A DNA stretch of 64,000 nt from CAYXDO01 sp964463485 (GTDB lineage: Bacteria; Myxococcota; Kuafuiibacteriia; Kuafuiibacteriales; Kuafuiibacteriaceae), in contig CAYXDO010000027.1 of NCBI GenBank assembly GCA_964463485.1, positions 23,845-87,844 on the forward strand, in the 5' to 3' direction. Shown here in pieces: positions 34,716 through 42,370 of this stretch. Every line of letters begins with the position of its first letter. Positions within the stretch are counted from its first letter, which is position 1. Made by a program: the position numbers and the translations under genes. The notes under the pieces were generated by a model. It saw nothing but the letters and a program-made list of their open reading frames with translations. It made no database searches and was not told the origin of the DNA.

Positions 34716-35833
34716 GCGGCCGCCCCTTTGCTGTGGAGGTAGCAGCGGACCAAGTAGTTCGAAAGCAGCCGAATGTGTCGCGGTACGTTCTGGACTTCGT
34801 CCCAATCAAGCCCAAGCTCTTCCCACGTTCCCGACGTCCAACGACAGTATGGTTCGACGATGCGAAGCTCCCGAGCGAAGCGATCCACGAGCTTCTTGTC
34901 GCGAAGATCTACCGACGTCACGACGCGGTCCATCAGCCGGCCCATCGCGCGTATTCCGGCGCCGTGCATGAGTCTGCTCTGCCCTGGCGGCAGACCCCAC
35001 GCACCCGGGAAGGTCTTCTTCACAGCGGACCAATAGGACACGATGATGGTCCAGATACTCATGAAGTCCGTCTCGCCCGTGGCCATGTTTCGGAACGGAA
35101 ACAAGCAGCCGGAGGGCGAAGTGAGACTTTCTTGCAGCATCTTCACTACGGACGAATCGGCAATGACTGCGGTCTTCTTGTCCTCGCGCGTCGAAGAGGC
35201 TCGATGGAGCAACCGATGGAAGGGCGAATTCTCTTCTTGGGCCAGTCTTTCCGCCAACGCCGCGGGCACGCGGCTTGCCGCGAGGCGCGACGGCAGAGGG
35301 GATGAGACCTCGGGCAGAAGCTCCGTGATGAGCCCCCGGGGCAGCGGCCTCGTGTTGTTGACCCGCAGAAATTGGTCGCGCTGCATGTCGACCTCGTCGG
35401 CAACGAACGCGTTGACTGGAATCGCCAGGTCCCTGCGCGTGCATCTGGAGAGCGCCAGAGCGCGCTGCTGCCCGTCCACGATCCACGCAGGTTTGGGCGT
35501 CGTCATCGGGATTTCAAGAGTTCCCGCCGCGACCAAACCGTCGTTCACCTGCGGGCCTCGACTCCTGACGAATTCGACCCGCGACGACAGCGCCAAGATG
35601 ATCGAATTGGGAAAAAGAACCTTGGGACCGTTGAGATAGTCGACGATGTCTTCGACGTGGTGCCGGACCTCGGGACGTTGATAGCCAATGAGTTTGCCCG
35701 CGTCGTCCCTCGAAATCCTCGAGATGTCGGCGATCGAAAGCAACTCGTCGGCGGTGAGACTGAAGAGGTAGAGTGGATGATCGGTGGTCTGGTCGAGCCG
35801 CAAAGCTCGACGGCGAACCACTCGATCAGTCAC
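34712..35833 (-). CDS. dpdB: DpdB-like DGQQR protein, copy 2 (upstream of dpdA)
   Basis: 373 residues from the GTG at 35833, chosen because AGAGG lies 6 nt before it; it overlaps the previous gene by 8 bp. Signature AWIVDGQQRALALSRCTRRD (~130-150), then NAFVADEVDMQRDQFLRVNN and PLPRGLITELLPEV. The first ~60 residues read LYLFSLTADELLSIADISRI and IGYQRPEVRHHVEDIVDYL, parallel to copy 1. Same predicted function as copy 1: ATPase partner of DpdA. The two copies differ throughout, so this is an old duplication or a heteromeric pair and not a recent copy. Overlaps dpdA by 4 bp. Confidence 0.85.
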   Translation of the reverse strand: MTDRVVRRRALRLDQTTDHPLYLFSLTADELLSIADISRISRDDAGKLIGYQRPEVRHHVEDIVDYLNGPKVLFPNSIILALSSRVEFVRSRGPQVNDGLVAAGTLEIPMTTPKPAWIVDGQQRALALSRCTRRDLAIPVNAFVADEVDMQRDQFLRVNNTRPLPRGLITELLPEVSSPLPSRLAASRVPAALAERLAQEENSPFHRLLHRASSTREDKKTAVIADSSVVKMLQESLTSPSGCLFPFRNMATGETDFMSIWTIIVSYWSAVKKTFPGAWGLPPGQSRLMHGAGIRAMGRLMDRVVTSVDLRDKKLVDRFARELRIVEPYCRWTSGTWEELGLDWDEVQNVPRHIRLLSNYLVRCYLHSKGAAA

Positions 35834-36791
35834 GAACGACCTCTTTCCACACTTCGGCGAACAAAGTTCCAAATCGCTTCTGCTCACAGGCGCGACCGGA
35901 ATCCCGCAGCTTCCTCAGGAGTGGGCTGTGTTTGGACTTTGGATTCGTCGAGAGCTCAGCCCGCACGAACGCGCGAACCTCGTCGTCACTCATCGGAGCT
36001 CGATCTAGTTTCTTGGTCACAGGCTGTTCCTTTCGCAATTGATCGAAATGACGCCGGAGCGCGGGTGGGTCGAACTCACACGCCCCCCAGGCCCCGAGGG
36101 CCTCCTGGAGCACCCGGACGTTCAACGAAGGCATGGCGCCCTTGAGGACGTGCTTCAAGCCTGCGTCGGCAGGAATCAGGTAGCGAGAGAAGCCTCCGGA
36201 ATCGTCCGCGCCCGCCGATGCGACAAAGAGAAGCTCGGGCGAGCTGAGATTCGCTGCAGCCTCGTTGAGATCGTCCTCCAACGGAGCAAGGTACGTTGGC
36301 GCTGCCGCGATGAAGATGGGTGTGCTTGGGTTTCGACGAGCGAGTTCCGCCAATGAGCGGGCTTCGGTCGGCGTTGGACCCTCCCACGCCGCCAGCGACC
36401 TCCACCACTCCTTGAGCCCCACGATCGACGAGGGCGCCGAGGACCCAGAAACTACGGAATCCTCATGACCCAAGGCGAACGTCGCAGCGTAGGGTCGAAG
36501 CTCGGCCGAGATGGGCACGAGCCCATAACCGGCAGAAACGACCCATGTCGTTGCCTCGATGCCGCAGGCGCGTGCCTTCCGATCGAGTGAGCGAGCGATC
36601 GACCAATGGTCGCCTGCGTAGAGAACTCGGGCCGGCACCGAGGGCTCTTTGGAATCCCTCAGTCGAGCAATCCAGGCGCGGGGACGGTCTGATTTGCCCA
36701 CGACGTCGAGGTTTCGCACAGACAAGTCCGAGGGCGCAGGTCGCGTCTTTCTATTCGTGCACGTCACGACGATGTGGGCTTGGGAACTCAT
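35826..36791 (-). CDS. Candidate DpdC (DUF6884/YaaA-like protein)
   Basis: 321 residues from the ATG at 36791, preceded by AGGAG; the longer open frame runs antisense into folE2 and is rejected. The N-terminus AHIVVTCTNRKTRP, then VPARVLYAGDHWSIARSLDR and TTWVVSAGYGLVPISAELRP resemble the DUF6884/YaaA-type fold (cysteine early, an S-A-x-x-G-L motif and PY). The C-terminal third contains DEVRAFVRAELSTN. In known dpd systems DpdC converts preQ0 in DNA to the amide ADG and sits beside dpdB and dpdA. Position and size fit, but I am not certain of the homology. The 106-bp space to folE2 may hold an internal promoter. Confidence 0.55.
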   Translation of the reverse strand: MSSQAHIVVTCTNRKTRPAPSDLSVRNLDVVGKSDRPRAWIARLRDSKEPSVPARVLYAGDHWSIARSLDRKARACGIEATTWVVSAGYGLVPISAELRPYAATFALGHEDSVVSGSSAPSSIVGLKEWWRSLAAWEGPTPTEARSLAELARRNPSTPIFIAAAPTYLAPLEDDLNEAAANLSSPELLFVASAGADDSGGFSRYLIPADAGLKHVLKGAMPSLNVRVLQEALGAWGACEFDPPALRRHFDQLRKEQPVTKKLDRAPMSDDEVRAFVRAELSTNPKSKHSPLLRKLRDSGRACEQKRFGTLFAEVWKEVVRD

Positions 36792-36897
36792 CGCTCCTGT
36801 CCGGGATTCATTGGCTGCTAATACAGGCAAATCGAGGTGTCTACCAGAAACTACGAACGGAATGAAAAGCGGTCGGCGCAGTTTCGCGTGAAACCCG

Positions 36898-37692
36898 CTA
36901 CTGGCGCACCCATACCGTTTTGGCAAAGGCGCTGTGGTTGTGGATGCTCTCGTGATTGACGGCATGGATCGCACACGATGCCACACGAGAATCGTCGCGA
37001 AGCCTCGCCGCTACGTTTCGAACCATGTCCTCGACGAAGACGGGATTGTCGAATGCTTGCATCGTGACATGCCGCTCGTCGGCACGTTTCAGAAGCGGAT
37101 AGACCGGGGCGGATCCGGATAACTCAGCGAGTTCGATCAGTTCCTCGATCCAGATCAAGTTCGGTTTTCCGTGCTCGTCCTTTCGTCCGCGGACTTCCAT
37201 CGTGATGTAGCCTCGCTGATTGTGAGCGCCATAGTCACTGATGGCCTTGCTGCACGGGCACAAACTCGTGACCGGAACGCGTACGCCTAAAACGAAATCT
37301 TCCTCCGTCGCCTTGGATTCGCCGATGAACCAGCACTCGTAGTCCATGAGCGCACGCGCCGCAGAAACGGGAGCAACACGCTCGACGAAATACGGAAACC
37401 GCAACTCGATTCGTGCGCACGGCGCATCGAGTCGATCCTTTAGATTCCTCAATAGGTCGGGCAGGGTGCGCATGGTGATTTCGCCGCGATGAGCCTCGAG
37501 CACCTCGATGAACCGACTCATGTGAGTTCCCTTGAACTCGTGCGGAAGCTCCACACTCATAGAGACGTTCGCGATCGTGCTCTGCCGCTCGCGTTTTCTA
37601 TCGAGCACAACGATCGGACACCTGAGATCCGAGACTCCAACTTGATCGAGAGCGATCCCTCGCACGTCCAAATGATTCTGCACGTCGTCCAT
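36898..37692 (-). CDS. folE2: GTP cyclohydrolase FolE2 (type IB)
   Basis: 264 residues. Opens MDDVQNHLDVRGIALDQVGV and has the FolE2 signature TSLCPCSKAISDYGAHNQRG (~150-170) with the catalytic Cys, then YECWFIGES and an ELIELAELSGSAPVYPLLKR segment; ends AIHAVNHESIHNHSAFAK. FolE2 hydrolyses GTP to dihydroneopterin triphosphate, the first step to both folate and 7-deazapurines; it can work without zinc, unlike FolE. One nucleotide separates its ATG from the queD stop, so both feed preQ0 for the DNA modification. A housekeeping copy may exist elsewhere. Confidence 0.95.
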   Translation of the reverse strand: MDDVQNHLDVRGIALDQVGVSDLRCPIVVLDRKRERQSTIANVSMSVELPHEFKGTHMSRFIEVLEAHRGEITMRTLPDLLRNLKDRLDAPCARIELRFPYFVERVAPVSAARALMDYECWFIGESKATEEDFVLGVRVPVTSLCPCSKAISDYGAHNQRGYITMEVRGRKDEHGKPNLIWIEELIELAELSGSAPVYPLLKRADERHVTMQAFDNPVFVEDMVRNVAARLRDDSRVASCAIHAVNHESIHNHSAFAKTVWVRQ

Positions 37693-37693
37693 T

Positions 37694-38062
37694 TCAGTCC
37701 TCTCCGCGATAGATACAGCCGGAGGTCCGCGTCTCGCGTACGACGACTTGCGAGATGAGCGGCAGCGAGGGCTTCAGGTGCGACCAAAACCATCGAGCGA
37801 GGTTTTCGCTCGTTGGGTTGTCGAGGCCGTCGACCTCGTTGAGCAGGTGATGATCAAGCCGGCTTCGAAGTGGCTTGATCGCATCCTTGATCGTCGCGAA
37901 GTCGACGACCCAGCCCAATCTCGGATCGATCGGGCCCGCGACATGGATCGTCACACGATAAGAGTGGCCGTGGATCCGGCCGCACGGATGATCCGCCGAC
38001 ACGTGAGGGAGCCGATGGGCTGCTTCGAAGTCGAACTCCTTGAAGATCTCGACGGTGCTCAT
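37694..38062 (-). CDS. queD: 6-carboxytetrahydropterin synthase QueD
   Basis: 122 residues from the ATG at 38062, chosen because MSTVEIFKEFDFEAAHRLPH aligns with the start of E. coli QueD; a longer frame exists but is not conserved-looking. Shows HPCGRIHGHSYRVTIHVAG (active-site Cys and two zinc His), RLDHHLLNEV and NPTSENLARWFW, ending RETRTSGCIYRG, all characteristic. Makes 6-carboxy-5,6,7,8-tetrahydropterin from dihydroneopterin triphosphate, step 2 of preQ0 synthesis. The next enzymes, QueE and QueC, are not in this window. Confidence 0.96.
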   Translation of the reverse strand: MSTVEIFKEFDFEAAHRLPHVSADHPCGRIHGHSYRVTIHVAGPIDPRLGWVVDFATIKDAIKPLRSRLDHHLLNEVDGLDNPTSENLARWFWSHLKPSLPLISQVVVRETRTSGCIYRGED

Positions 38063-38173
38063 TGTCGCGGCGATCTCACGGGAGACACGGAACGTCACTT
38101 GCGGATTTCGGCCGGCGCGAGGTGGGCGGTCTGTCCCTCCGCTTGCCGCCTTCTGCACATGGGCGCGCCGGAA

Positions 38174-38782
38174 TTAGAAGGGTGGCTCCGAGTCGCCATC
38201 CGTTGCGACCGAAGGGGGACGGGGACGTTCGAGGCTCGACACGAGAGGCAGGGGCTTATCGAGCTCGATCTCGGTCTCGACCAGACTCGATAGAGCACAG
38301 TCGATCACCCGATTTCGATGGGCGCCTTCGTGCCAGACGGCCATGCGAGCAAGCGCTTCGGCCTCGCGAGCGCGACGCCACGCAGTTGCGGATCCAACCT
38401 CCACCGCCTTTCCGGTCAAATCCGTCGCGTAAGCCACGAGGCGCTTGGGGCTGTCTTGCTCGTGTTCGCTCGAGCCGGCGAGCAGGAGCTCTTCGAGCCA
38501 GTGTTTCATCACCTTGAGCTCGTCCTCCATCGGCTTGCTCCCGCTCGGTTCGGAGAGAGCCTCCCACGCAGCGTCGTAGGTCTCGCGCGCAAACTTGCAC
38601 GTCCTCGCAAGAGCACCTTCCCGAGCTGCTTGCTGAGCCTCCAAAGCTCGGGTCTCTGCGTCCAGGGCGCGAGAGTATTCCTCGCCGTCGTTCGGGTGCT
38701 CGGCATCGAACGCTTGAATCAAAGGTCGAACGACCAGGGCGATGTTCACGGCCGCGGCGGCGATGCTTTCCGAAAGGCTCAT
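38174..38782 (-). CDS. Unknown helical protein upstream of queD
   Basis: 202 residues starting MSLSESIAAAAVNIALVVRP. No family recognised. Mostly helical and acidic, with long Ala/Glu/Arg stretches (EEYSRALDAETRALEAQQAA, TAWRRAREAEALARMAV) and a Pro-rich C-terminus. No signal peptide; the first hydrophobic stretch is short. It ends 111 bp before queD, on the same strand, so it could be the first gene of the modification operon or an unrelated neighbour. Confidence 0.5.
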   Translation of the reverse strand: MSLSESIAAAAVNIALVVRPLIQAFDAEHPNDGEEYSRALDAETRALEAQQAAREGALARTCKFARETYDAAWEALSEPSGSKPMEDELKVMKHWLEELLLAGSSEHEQDSPKRLVAYATDLTGKAVEVGSATAWRRAREAEALARMAVWHEGAHRNRVIDCALSSLVETEIELDKPLPLVSSLERPRPPSVATDGDSEPPF

Positions 38783-38836
38783 GCCGCGAGAAGACTACAA
38801 ACGCACTATTCCCCTCAAGCCCAAACGGGGCCTGAT

Positions 38837-38853
38837 GTGACCAAATATGTCAC
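38837..38853. promoter_or_regulatory. Candidate operator palindrome in a divergent promoter region
   Basis: GTGAC-CAAATAT-GTCAC, a 5-bp perfect inverted repeat with a 7-nt AT-rich centre, in the 229-bp space between the divergent unknown gene (start 38782) and the secreted-protein gene (start 39012). The rest of this gap contains nothing I can name. The palindrome resembles a dimeric repressor site; no cognate regulator is identified. Confidence 0.35.
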
Positions 38854-39011
38854 GTTCAGTCTCATGTGATGGGACCGGGCCGAATCCGCTCGTTCATCAA
38901 ACGTTCATCTCTCCGTCACGCCTCGTTCACGCTCCGCTCGTACGCTCTCCTCAGTTCGCCGCGGGCCGAGCTCGCTGCGCCGAAACACCGAACCTCCGAA
39001 ACGAGAGAACG

Positions 39012-40106
39012 ATGCGATCCCAAAAGCTCCTCACCGCAACTTTGGCCATGACCCTCGGGTCCACCGCCTACGCAGCCCCCACGGACCTCTCCTTTTCACC
39101 CACCACGTCCTCCGGTCACGACCTCAACCACTCTCCGTTTGGTCAGAGCTTTCGCGCTCAGGCCTCCCAAATTCGGGGCGGCATCTACTTGGCCGACGAG
39201 ACCTCTTTCACCGAGTGGCTCTCGACCGTGTACCCGACCCAGATCGCTCCCGGCTCATACCCATACGCCGTCGCGCCCTCCGTCGTGGTCGAGGTCCAAC
39301 TCATCGAAGGCGAAGGCCTCGGCGGCGCTGTGCTCGATCGTCGCAATGTCACACTCACTGTGCCCTTCATGGGCTTCGTCGAGGTCGACTACGCCGCGCT
39401 CGGAATCAACCTCGCAGTCGGCTCGATGTACACACTCGGCCTCCGCAACCTCACCGCGCCTCCCGCCAACGGCGTCATGGGTTGGGTCGTCCCTGCCGTT
39501 TTTGATTTCTCTGTCGTTCAACCCGTGGGCGCCTACCGCGACGGTCGGCCGATCCTCCAGGGCTCCGTGGTCATCGACGATACCGGGATCGGCGACAACG
39601 CCTTCCAAGTCATCGACCTCGGCGGATCGACACCTCCGATCGAAACCTGCTCCGCCACCGACGCGGTGATTACGGCGATGGGACGCGACTTCCTCGTCGT
39701 CAATGGCGGACTCTCCTTGGCCGACCACGTTTGGTACGCACCTCAGTCAGCCACGGTGTTCCTCGGCGGCGCGAGCGGGTTCGCGACCGGCGAACGGGTG
39801 AGTTACTCGGGCGTCCTCGATCCCGTCAGCGGCTGCCATGCCACCAGCATGGGCGTGTCTCCCGCGCCCGCTCCGATCGTGCAGCCTCCTCCGCCGGCCT
39901 GCGTTCGTCCGGCCCGCGCCCGCCACGCCGAAGGTGCGGGCCGCATTCATCGCCTCGGAAATGGGTTCTTCATGGTCGGCAAAAAGAAGATCGCCTTCTT
40001 GGCTTGCACGGAGCTCGAGACCGCCCTGGCCGTGGGTCAGCGGATCGAATGGGAGGGTTACCAAGTCTCCGGCGTCTCATACGCGACCGCCGTTCGCCTC
40101 GACTGA
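39012..40106 (+). CDS. Secreted protein of unknown function
   Basis: 364 residues from the ATG at 39012, which gives a standard signal peptide (KLLTATLAMTLGSTAYA, cleavage before APTDLSF). The first ~210 residues look like a beta-rich domain (SFRAQASQIRGGIYLADETS, GGAVLDRRNVTLTVPFMGFV). The C-terminal part has short repeats of a beta-barrel-like segment: VITAMGRDFLVVNGG and RIHRLGNGFFMVGKKKIAFL, each followed by a GERVSYSG or GQRIEWEGY phrase, with a Pro-rich linker between. No catalytic residues recognised. It lies 24 bp before the histidine kinase gene and might be co-transcribed. Confidence 0.65.
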   Translation: MRSQKLLTATLAMTLGSTAYAAPTDLSFSPTTSSGHDLNHSPFGQSFRAQASQIRGGIYLADETSFTEWLSTVYPTQIAPGSYPYAVAPSVVVEVQLIEGEGLGGAVLDRRNVTLTVPFMGFVEVDYAALGINLAVGSMYTLGLRNLTAPPANGVMGWVVPAVFDFSVVQPVGAYRDGRPILQGSVVIDDTGIGDNAFQVIDLGGSTPPIETCSATDAVITAMGRDFLVVNGGLSLADHVWYAPQSATVFLGGASGFATGERVSYSGVLDPVSGCHATSMGVSPAPAPIVQPPPPACVRPARARHAEGAGRIHRLGNGFFMVGKKKIAFLACTELETALAVGQRIEWEGYQVSGVSYATAVRLD

Positions 40107-40130
40107 GATCGCTCGACCAAAGGCGCCTCG

Positions 40131-41549
40131 TTGGATAACTTGCCTTCCGTGCACCCCTCATTGCGAGGAAAGCTGATCATCGCTTTTCTCCCCGTAGCGG
40201 TGCTCGCATCCGCGGCCGTGCTCTTGTTGATCGGCCGCATGTCTTCCGTCCATCAGATCGCCGTCGGCAAGCGCGCCCAAGAGATCGCCGAGCTCCGAAT
40301 TCTCTACGAGATGAGAACGCTCGCCTCCGAGCTCCGATTCACTAGGTCCGCCACGGTGTCGCGCCCCGGGCTCGGTGCCGATCTCCGGTCGCACTTGGCG
40401 GCCTTTCGCGCGCTCCATGGGGAACAGCACCCCCAGGAGACCATCAGCTTCCGGCGACTCTCCGAGAGCTTTCAAGACGGGGCTCTCTTCGATCCTACCC
40501 ATCGCGAGCCCGTCTCGACAGAGCTCGCACGGTTGATCGAGGTCGAGCTCTTCGAGCTGGCCGCTGCGGAGGAAGCCACCGCGCGTGAAATGGCCTCGAG
40601 CCGCCGAACGGCGGGGTGGCTAGCGGCGCTCACCGTTTTTCTCAGCCTCATGACCACCCTGGCGATCAGCGTCACCATCACCCGACCTCTCTCGGAGATC
40701 TTGGCAGTCGCCGAGCGGGTCACGCGCGGCCGAATCGACGAGCGAGTCGTGCCGCGGACCCACGACGAAATAGGTCAGCTCGGCGAACGGATGAACGAGA
40801 TGCTCGATCGACTCGCCGGGACGATCGAGGCTCGCCGGCACTTCATCGCCGACGCGTCCCACGAGCTGCGGACGCCGCTCACGATCGTTCGGGGAGAGGC
40901 GGAGGTTTCGCTGCGCAGCAAGGAGCCCACTCTCGATGAGTTTCGGGAGAGTCTCTCGGTCGTGCTGTCGGCTGCCAAGGATATGGAGGTGATCGTCGAA
41001 GACCTCCTCCTGCTCGCGCGAGCCGAGTCTGGAAATCTGCGAGTGGAGCTTACGACGCTGGACTTGGTCACTTTGACCGAGGAGGTGATTGCGACCTTCA
41101 AGACGGTGGCCGCAGGCCGGGGGACGACGATCGAGCTCGAGGCGCAGCCAACCACGGTCCTCGGCGACGCTTCGAGGCTGCGACAAGTGCTTCGAATTCT
41201 CATGGACAACGCGGTGAAGTACTCCCCGCGGGGCTCGAGAGTCTTGGTGCGCATCGAGCCCGCGCCGGGCGGAGGCACGATCGTCGTGAAGGATTGGGGT
41301 CGAGGGATCGCAAAGGAGGCTCTTCCGTATGTGTTCGAGCGATTTTTCCGAGCGAGTCGAGCTGGGGCCGGCACCGAACCGGGCGGCTCGGGACTCGGCC
41401 TACCTATCGCAAAAGCCATCGTGGACGCCCACCGCGGGCGAATCTCCGTGGAGAGTCGGCCCGGCGAAGGGACCACGGTGAAAATCGACCTCGCGCAGTC
41501 CGAGGCGGAGCGGAGCTTTCGAGGCATCGACCCGTCGAAGGAGTCATGA
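40131..41549 (+). CDS. Sensor histidine kinase (HAMP-HisKA-HATPase)
   Basis: 472 residues from TTG 40131 (GTG 40149 is possible). Helix 1 is LIIAFLPVAVLASAAVLLLI, then ~130 residues predicted outside the membrane, helix 2 WLAALTVFLSLMTTLAISV, a HAMP linker (ITRPLSEILAVAERVTRGRI), the H box DASHELRTPLTIVRGEAEVS, N box ILMDNAVKYSPRG, G1 VKDWGRGI, F box YVFERFFRAS and G2 GGSGLGLPIAKAIVDAHRG. A complete class I kinase. Its partner regulator starts 1 nt after its stop. The signal is not evident from the periplasmic region. Confidence 0.95.
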   Translation: MDNLPSVHPSLRGKLIIAFLPVAVLASAAVLLLIGRMSSVHQIAVGKRAQEIAELRILYEMRTLASELRFTRSATVSRPGLGADLRSHLAAFRALHGEQHPQETISFRRLSESFQDGALFDPTHREPVSTELARLIEVELFELAAAEEATAREMASSRRTAGWLAALTVFLSLMTTLAISVTITRPLSEILAVAERVTRGRIDERVVPRTHDEIGQLGERMNEMLDRLAGTIEARRHFIADASHELRTPLTIVRGEAEVSLRSKEPTLDEFRESLSVVLSAAKDMEVIVEDLLLLARAESGNLRVELTTLDLVTLTEEVIATFKTVAAGRGTTIELEAQPTTVLGDASRLRQVLRILMDNAVKYSPRGSRVLVRIEPAPGGGTIVVKDWGRGIAKEALPYVFERFFRASRAGAGTEPGGSGLGLPIAKAIVDAHRGRISVESRPGEGTTVKIDLAQSEAERSFRGIDPSKES

Positions 41550-41550
41550 C

Positions 41551-42228
41551 GTGAAACGAATACTGCTCGTGGAAGATGATCCGCGGGTCGCGCGATTCAT
41601 CACGAAGGGCCTGACGGCCGAAGGGTACCGGGTCGACGCGGTCGAAAATGGCGCCGCCGCGCTCGAGAAAGCGACGTCCGAAGTCTACGACGTCTTCCTC
41701 TTCGACTTCATGCTCCCCGACAAGTCGGGGCTCGAGGTCTGCATCGAGCTGCGTGAGCAAGGCATTCGGACTCCGCTTTTGCTGGTGACGGCTCGGGACG
41801 CGGTCTCCGACCGAGTCGCCGGGCTTCGGGCCGGCGCGGACGACTACTTGACCAAGCCGTTCGCGTTCGAGGAGTTGCTCGCGCGAATCGAAGCGCTGGT
41901 GCGGCGGTCGAGCGGAGCGGACCCATCGAGAGCCATTCGCGTGGAGGACCTCGAGCTCGACCCGAGGAGTCACGAGGTGAGAAGGGGCGAGCGACGGATC
42001 GAGCTGACGAGCACCGAATTTTCGTTGCTCGAGTACTTGATGCGAAATCAGGGTCGAGTGTTGTCCCGAGTCCTGATCGAGGAGCAGGTCTGGGGCCACC
42101 GCGCCGACAACGCGACCAACGTCGTGGATGTGTATATCGGGCGCCTCCGGAAGAAGATCGACGAGGGTGCAGCTCAGCCGTTGATTCACACGGTCCGCGG
42201 AGTGGGTTACGTCGTCAAGGCTGGGTGA
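41551..42228 (+). CDS. OmpR/PhoB-family response regulator
   Basis: 225 residues from a GTG. Receiver domain with acidic pair LLVEDDP, phospho-acceptor FDFMLPDKSG (Asp ~51), LLLVTARDA and the YLTKPFAF lysine; then a winged-helix domain (ELTSTEFSLLEYLMRNQGRV, NVVDVYIGRLRKKID, IHTVRGVGYVVK). All key residues are intact. Acts as the DNA-binding output of the preceding kinase. Confidence 0.95.
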   Translation: MKRILLVEDDPRVARFITKGLTAEGYRVDAVENGAAALEKATSEVYDVFLFDFMLPDKSGLEVCIELREQGIRTPLLLVTARDAVSDRVAGLRAGADDYLTKPFAFEELLARIEALVRRSSGADPSRAIRVEDLELDPRSHEVRRGERRIELTSTEFSLLEYLMRNQGRVLSRVLIEEQVWGHRADNATNVVDVYIGRLRKKIDEGAAQPLIHTVRGVGYVVKAG

Positions 42229-42333
42229 CTCCAGTCCAGACCGGCCTTTGAGAGGCAAGGGAAGGAGTCCGAGCTCCGAATTGGCCGTCGGATTGGCCGG
42301 ATTGGATTGGAGAGTGCGCTTCCGCCTTGAGTC

Positions 42334-42366
42334 TAACCCAACCCTAACCCAACCCTAACCCAACCC
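42334..42366. repeat. 11-bp tandem repeat TAACCCAACCC, three copies
   Basis: Three exact copies followed by a partial TAACCTAAC, in the 142-bp gap between the response regulator and the PIN toxin gene; it ends 4 bp before the toxin stop codon. Telomere-like in appearance only. Confidence 0.9.
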
Positions 42367-42370
42367 TAAC

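Noticed and set aside
33324..34805. The longer dpdA frame starting at 34805
   Set aside because: The extra 30 codons run antisense through the end of the upstream dpdB, are not protein-like, and the GTG at 34715 overlaps the dpdB stop and has a ribosome site.
35826..36986. The longer frame of the DpdC candidate starting at 36986
   Set aside because: Its first 65 codons cross the end of folE2 on the same strand and lack conservation-like features; the ATG at 36791 has AGGAG at the right distance.
42334..42366. CRISPR array or true telomere
   Set aside because: Units are 11 bp with no spacers; a sequence flanked by ordinary genes on both sides is not a chromosome end.
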